Assembly (NCBI GenBank): GCA_964435165.1
Contig: CAYSXY010000040.1
Span: forward strand, 1 to 18,981
Direction of reading: 5' to 3'
DNA: 18,981 nt
Source of the DNA: CAYSXY01 sp964435165
GTDB taxonomy: Bacteria > Pseudomonadota > Alphaproteobacteria > Rickettsiales > RI-342
Below, in pieces: positions 15,825-18,981 of the stretch. The notes under the pieces are model-generated. The model had not been told where the DNA came from. It ran no database searches and saw only the letters and a program-made list of their open reading frames with translations. Position 1 is the first letter of the stretch. The number at the start of each line of letters is the position of its first letter. A program made the position numbers and the translations under genes.

Positions 15825-16943
15825 ATGAGCGCGTTGCCCACTCCCCATGATTATATTCTGGCGATTAAACCATACAAGGCAGGCAAATCCTCTGCCGGAG
15901 CGCATAGCAATCCCATTAAACTGTCATCGAACGAATCGCCCTTCGGTCCGCCGCAGGCAGCGCTCGATGCGATAAACAACTGCCTGCATGTGCTGCGGCG
16001 TTATCCGGAAGGCTCCGCACATATCCTGCGAGAGGCGATTGCAGAGGTATACGACTTACCCATGGAGCAACTGATTTGTGGCAATGGCTCGGATGAATTG
16101 ATCCAGCTTCTCATTGCGGCCTATGCCACCAGGGGCGACAATATCGTCTATAGCGAGCATGGATTCCTGATGTATAAAATCTACGCGCAAAGCATGGGAG
16201 TTGATGCCATTGCCGCGCCGGAAGTTGATTATACGGCCCATGTGGATGCCCTGCTGGAAGCCGTCAATGAACGTACCAGGCTGCTTTTTCTGGCAAATCC
16301 GAATAATCCGACCGGAACATATCTGCCTGCCAAAGAATTGAAGCGCCTGCGCGAAGCTCTGCGCGATGATATCATATTAGTGGTCGACGCTGCCTATGCG
16401 GAATATCCGGATAAACCGGATTACAGCAACGGTCAGGAATTGGTCGCCACCACGGAAAACACCGTGATGATCCGCACCTTCTCTAAAATCTATGCACTGC
16501 CAGCGCTCCGAGTCGGATGGGGATATATGCCGCCTGCCGTGGTAGATGCGCTCAATCGCATTCGTAGCCCCTTTAATGTGAATATGCTGGCGCAACATGC
16601 GGCAGCGGCGGCAGTGCGCGACACAGCCTTTGTCACCAAAGCCCGGCAGTGGAACAATGCATGCCTCACTGAGCTGCCCGCCCGGTTTGAGGCGACGGGT
16701 ATTCGGGTCTACTCCAGTGTGGGGAATTTTCTGATGCTGGGCTTTCCCGATGAGGCGGGAAGAACCGCTGAGGACGCCAATCGCGTGTTGACCGAACACG
16801 GAATTATTCTGCGTGAGATTGCCGCCTACGGGCTGCCGCACTGTCTGCGCATGACCATTGGTACGGAAGAAGAAAATCAGGCGGTGCTTGACTGTTTGGG
16901 TAACTTCATGGCCCGTGATATGCGCCAGGCAGGGCAGGCATAA
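15825..16943 (+). CDS. hisC: Histidinol-phosphate / aromatic aminotransferase (HisC family)
   Basis: A 372-residue fold-type I PLP aminotransferase. Conserved sites are SNESPFGP (35-42), the PLP phosphate loop GNGSDEL (86-92), NPNNPTG (158-164) with N161, D188 and Y191 in DAAYAEY, the PLP lysine K221 in TFSKIYALPALRVGWG, and R229. The family converts imidazole-acetol phosphate to histidinol phosphate. Its place between chorismate mutase and TyrA argues that it also transaminates prephenate or the phenylpyruvates, as broad-specificity HisC enzymes do. It starts 5 bp after the mutase stop and ends 4 bp before tyrA. Other his genes are not in the window, so the histidine role is inferred from family only. 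Confidence 0.92.
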   Translation: MSALPTPHDYILAIKPYKAGKSSAGAHSNPIKLSSNESPFGPPQAALDAINNCLHVLRRYPEGSAHILREAIAEVYDLPMEQLICGNGSDELIQLLIAAYATRGDNIVYSEHGFLMYKIYAQSMGVDAIAAPEVDYTAHVDALLEAVNERTRLLFLANPNNPTGTYLPAKELKRLREALRDDIILVVDAAYAEYPDKPDYSNGQELVATTENTVMIRTFSKIYALPALRVGWGYMPPAVVDALNRIRSPFNVNMLAQHAAAAAVRDTAFVTKARQWNNACLTELPARFEATGIRVYSSVGNFLMLGFPDEAGRTAEDANRVLTEHGIILREIAAYGLPHCLRMTIGTEEENQAVLDCLGNFMARDMRQAGQA

Positions 16944-16947
16944 ATCA

Positions 16948-18198
16948 ATGGAGAAGGCGGTTCCGCTTCTGGATAAGCTCGCCATCATAGGGCTGGGGCA
17001 GCTAGGCGGCTCGTTTGGTGTGGCCATGCGCGATTGCGGGTTGTTCCACCGGGTGGTCGGGTATGATGCGCAGACTCAACATGCGCAAACAGCGTTGCAA
17101 CACGGCTTGATCGATGCGCTGGAAGATTCACCGGAGCGGTTGGTCAGCGATGCCGATGTGATCATGCTGTGCAGTCCGCTCAGCACCATGGAATCGCTCT
17201 TCCAACTGATCGGCCAGCATGGCCGTATTGGCGCTGTGGTGACCGATGTCGGCTCGGTCAAAGGCTTTTTATTGCCCATGGCAACGCAATATATGCCCCA
17301 GCAGCATTTTGTGCCCGGTCATCCGATTGCTGGCATTGAGCGTTCGGGGCCGGGTGTCGCCAACCCCACCTTATTTCATCACCGGGAAGTCATATTAACG
17401 CCACTAGAGGCCCATCGTGAGAGTCAGCCGGTCTTGTTGGTTCAATCCATGTGGGAGGCGACGCATTCCATCGTACGCTTTATGGATGCGGGGTTACATG
17501 ATCAGGTCTTTGCCGCCACCTCGCATCTGGCGCAATTATTAGCTTATGCCTATGCAAGTCTGCTCGGTGCGACCGGACTTGAGCCGGAACGCCTCAACAG
17601 CCGGTTTCATAAATTTATTCGCCTGGGCGGTTCGGACACGCGTATGTGGGCGGATGTCTATCGTTATAATACGCGGCCGGTGATTGGGGCGCTCATGGAT
17701 TGCCTCGATGCGCTCAAAGCGCAATCGGTGCATATGGATGAGCCTGATCTGGTTGCCACCATGTTCGAGGCGTCGGAAAGCTGGCGCATTGGGGCGCGGC
17801 AACTCGCCGATGAAATTGAGTGGGAAGTGCCAGATCCTGAACGCGGCCTCTATGCGCTGACGGATATCCTCCCCGTCATGATTGCCTCTGCCTATGTGCA
17901 TACGGTGGCACTTGCCGAAGAGCGGCTGCAAACCAAGCTCTATGATCATCTGGGGGGCGGATTTATGGGCATGACGCGCCCGGCAGTGCTGGATCATCAA
18001 TTGGCAACGGGTATGCTGCTAGACAATCGATCAGCCGTGGAGGCCATCATGCCCGGCTTTCGTGCTGTGTTGGAAGTATTCAAAGAAGCGATATTGGACA
18101 GCGATAAGCGGCCTGAGAAAATCAAGGAGCGGCTGGACGAAGCCAAAGCACACCACCTGGCGAATCTCGAACGCCTTGGTTATGCCGAAGGGATGTAA
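16948..18198 (+). CDS. tyrA: Prephenate/arogenate dehydrogenase TyrA with an extra C-terminal helical domain
   Basis: A NAD(P)-dependent oxidoreductase of tyrosine synthesis. The N-terminal Rossmann domain has GLGQLG (15-20), acidic D40 after strand 2, and GSVKG (102-106). Catalytic H125 lies in GHPIAG and H193 in TSHL. I start at ATG 16948, four bases after hisC, with a ribosome-binding site (agggcagg) about 10 nt upstream. A longer frame from 16858 would overlap hisC. At 416 residues it is over 100 longer than a usual TyrA (about 280-310). The excess at about 305-384 resembles the first helical dimerisation domain (188-258): compare LPVMIASAYV with LAQLLAYAYA, and GGGFMGMTRPAV with the RFHKFIRLGGSD region. 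In both copies an acidic residue expected by analogy with Aquifex TyrA (D247) is absent, but the following Arg is kept (R225, R344). Confidence 0.9.
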   Translation: MEKAVPLLDKLAIIGLGQLGGSFGVAMRDCGLFHRVVGYDAQTQHAQTALQHGLIDALEDSPERLVSDADVIMLCSPLSTMESLFQLIGQHGRIGAVVTDVGSVKGFLLPMATQYMPQQHFVPGHPIAGIERSGPGVANPTLFHHREVILTPLEAHRESQPVLLVQSMWEATHSIVRFMDAGLHDQVFAATSHLAQLLAYAYASLLGATGLEPERLNSRFHKFIRLGGSDTRMWADVYRYNTRPVIGALMDCLDALKAQSVHMDEPDLVATMFEASESWRIGARQLADEIEWEVPDPERGLYALTDILPVMIASAYVHTVALAEERLQTKLYDHLGGGFMGMTRPAVLDHQLATGMLLDNRSAVEAIMPGFRAVLEVFKEAILDSDKRPEKIKERLDEAKAHHLANLERLGYAEGM

Positions 18199-18219
18199 AA
18201 AACCAATAATAGCTTATGG
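18197..18219 (-). terminator. Weak minus-strand terminator after the phage-like fragment
   Basis: Read on the minus strand, CCATAA pairs with TTATTGG (one bulged base) across a 4-nt loop, followed by six T residues (A-run 18197-18202 on the plus strand). It overlaps the stop codons of both convergent genes. The stem is short and AT-rich. Confidence 0.32.
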
Positions 18220-18462
18220 ATAAAAAGGCTCTGCGCAGCACCTACAGTTATAATCCTCGCCGGGATGTCCGGTCGGTGGCGGATTGTCGAATGCGAAGAT
18301 GCGGCCATCATTAGCGGCGTGGTCGGGCCGCACCTTGTCATCATCCATGGACATCCGCACATAATGTGTCTGCCCGGCTTCCCGCATACGCACTTCACTG
18401 AGTTTGCCATTATCGCCATTGCAACGATTGGAATGGCGAGCAAGCGTGACTACGCACCTCAT
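18214..18462 (-). pseudogene. C-terminal fragment of a phage Mu gpF / SPP1 gp7-like (phage head morphogenesis) domain
   Basis: An 82-residue frame whose last 60 residues match the end of Mu F-like minor head proteins: REAGQTHYV, DDDKVRPDH (40-48), a GRIF turn, PPPTGHPGEDYNCRC (61-75) and AEPFYP. The Cys-Arg-Cys and the His of DH are the family's diagnostic positions. Full-length members are several hundred residues, and the frame begins straight after an in-frame TGA with no ribosome-binding site, so this is a remnant. The same domain also occurs at the ends of polymorphic toxins, which would fit the neighbouring immunity-type gene. Just upstream a second, diverged copy of the segment coding GKLSEVR is out of frame, so the piece has been partly duplicated. 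Confidence 0.7.
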
Positions 18463-18474
18463 TCAGTTTGCCAT
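18387..18474. repeat. Diverged 24-bp direct repeat, 64-bp period
   Basis: The segments 18387-18410 and 18451-18474 share 21 of 24 bases, both running from TACGCAC to AGTTTGCCAT. A second shared decamer, ATGGCGAGCA, follows each copy (18433-18442 and 18483-18492), with 14 bp less spacing in the second. On the minus strand they encode GKLSEVR and GKLNEVR. Confidence 0.75.
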
Positions 18475-18550
18475 GAAAATGTATGGCGAGCATTTCTATC
18501 TTATAGGGGATCGTGTTATTTTGGTGATTGCTTAAAGCGGCATTCAATTG

Positions 18551-18931
18551 CTACTCAACGATTTCAACCGTACTTTCAGAGCCATCACTTGCTTTAATTA
18601 ATGCCAAAGTCTTAGCTGCTTTTTGGCGCACAATTTCCATTAAGGGGTCATTTATTATCGCATCATCTGTTCTGTATCCATCTACTGCAGCCGTGGCACG
18701 ATATAATTCCCATAAAGCTTCGGTGACTTTTTTATCATATATGATTGCACCATCATGCAACGCATGAGAAATAACTGCATCATCAAATATTCTTATGTCT
18801 GCTTCTGTAAACGATCTAACTAGCCCTTCGGGATTATCCTTATTCGTCCAAATTTTCTCTTGAAAATCACGGTCAGATAATTCTTTCAATCCTTCTATGA
18901 GAAAGTTTTTGTATATAGCGTAATCTGGCAT
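18551..18931 (-). CDS. SCO4402-like (immunity-type) protein, possibly 5'-partial
   Basis: A 126-residue acidic, soluble, mostly helical protein. The pattern fits the SCO4402-like family: helix ending LKELSDRDFQEKIW (16-28), SFTEADIRIFDDAVI (40-54), then a C-terminal part with DGYR, NDPLMEIVRQKA and TLALIKASDGS. Such proteins often sit beside polymorphic toxins and are thought to be immunity proteins; the biochemical role is not established. ATG 18931 has no ribosome-binding site, and the frame stays open to the window edge, reading CGNINYPNSA just before the Met. An (I)xYP segment is usual at the start of this family, so the real start is probably upstream, outside the window. The DNA is AT-richer than the core. 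It is followed on the same strand by the phage-like fragment. Confidence 0.6.
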   Translation of the reverse strand: MPDYAIYKNFLIEGLKELSDRDFQEKIWTNKDNPEGLVRSFTEADIRIFDDAVISHALHDGAIIYDKKVTEALWELYRATAAVDGYRTDDAIINDPLMEIVRQKAAKTLALIKASDGSESTVEIVE

Positions 18932-18981
18932 TGCTGAGTTAGGATAGTTTATGTTTCCACAGGATGTAGAGTGCGGCCTCT

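Noticed and set aside
16377..17027. A 216-codon minus-strand frame across the hisC/tyrA junction
   Set aside because: It is antisense to two well-supported genes and has no recognisable domain.
18180..18443. An 87-codon minus-strand frame overlapping the phage-like fragment
   Set aside because: The other frame (18214-18462) carries the conserved DDDKVRPDH and GEDYNCRC motifs, so this one is out of frame.

Overview
The window looks like a chromosomal segment of an alphaproteobacterium of moderate GC content. The reasons are the block adenosylhomocysteinase / DivL-type PAS kinase with tyrosine in the H-box / TsaE / AmgK / MurU, a PhaP-type phasin, a BBP2-like outer-membrane barrel, and the trio chorismate mutase / HisC / TyrA. 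The order or genus cannot be fixed from sequence alone.

Left edge (1-3092): an AT-rich gene for a guanidino-group-modifying enzyme (arginine deiminase / PAD fold), possibly cut by the window start. It is followed by a scar in which a ParB-like nuclease-domain fragment (minus) lies antisense to the 5' end of a cytochrome b561 gene. A ZnuA-type zinc-binding protein (minus) follows with no transporter partners in view.

Core (3268-9650): ahcY stands alone behind a possible structured terminator. Then come four tightly spaced plus-strand genes: divL, tsaE (ATGA overlap), amgK (11-nt overlap) and murU. They combine cell-cycle signalling, t6A tRNA modification and recycling of MurNAc into UDP-MurNAc.

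Envelope and storage region (9791-14870): an outer-membrane beta-barrel protein and, convergent to it, a D-Ala-D-Ala carboxypeptidase with a C-terminal SPOR domain. The 311 bp between them are dense in inverted repeats. Then a 355-bp divergent spacer with nested inverted repeats, a phasin with a textbook terminator, and a secreted trypsin-like protease without a PDZ domain.

Aromatic amino-acid operon (14962-18198): an AroQ-type chorismate mutase with a degenerate prephenate-dehydratase-like C-terminal region, a HisC-type aminotransferase and a TyrA dehydrogenase, 4-5 bp apart. TyrA is unusually long (416 aa) and appears to carry two copies of its helical C-terminal domain.

Right edge (18199-18981): AT-richer accessory DNA on the minus strand. 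It holds an SCO4402-like (immunity-type) ORF that stays open to the window edge, then a short C-terminal fragment of a phage Mu gpF / SPP1 gp7-like domain with a diverged partial duplication in front of it. Both ends of the window therefore look like mobile or toxin-associated DNA around a conserved core. I see no tRNA, rRNA, CRISPR array or intact insertion sequence.
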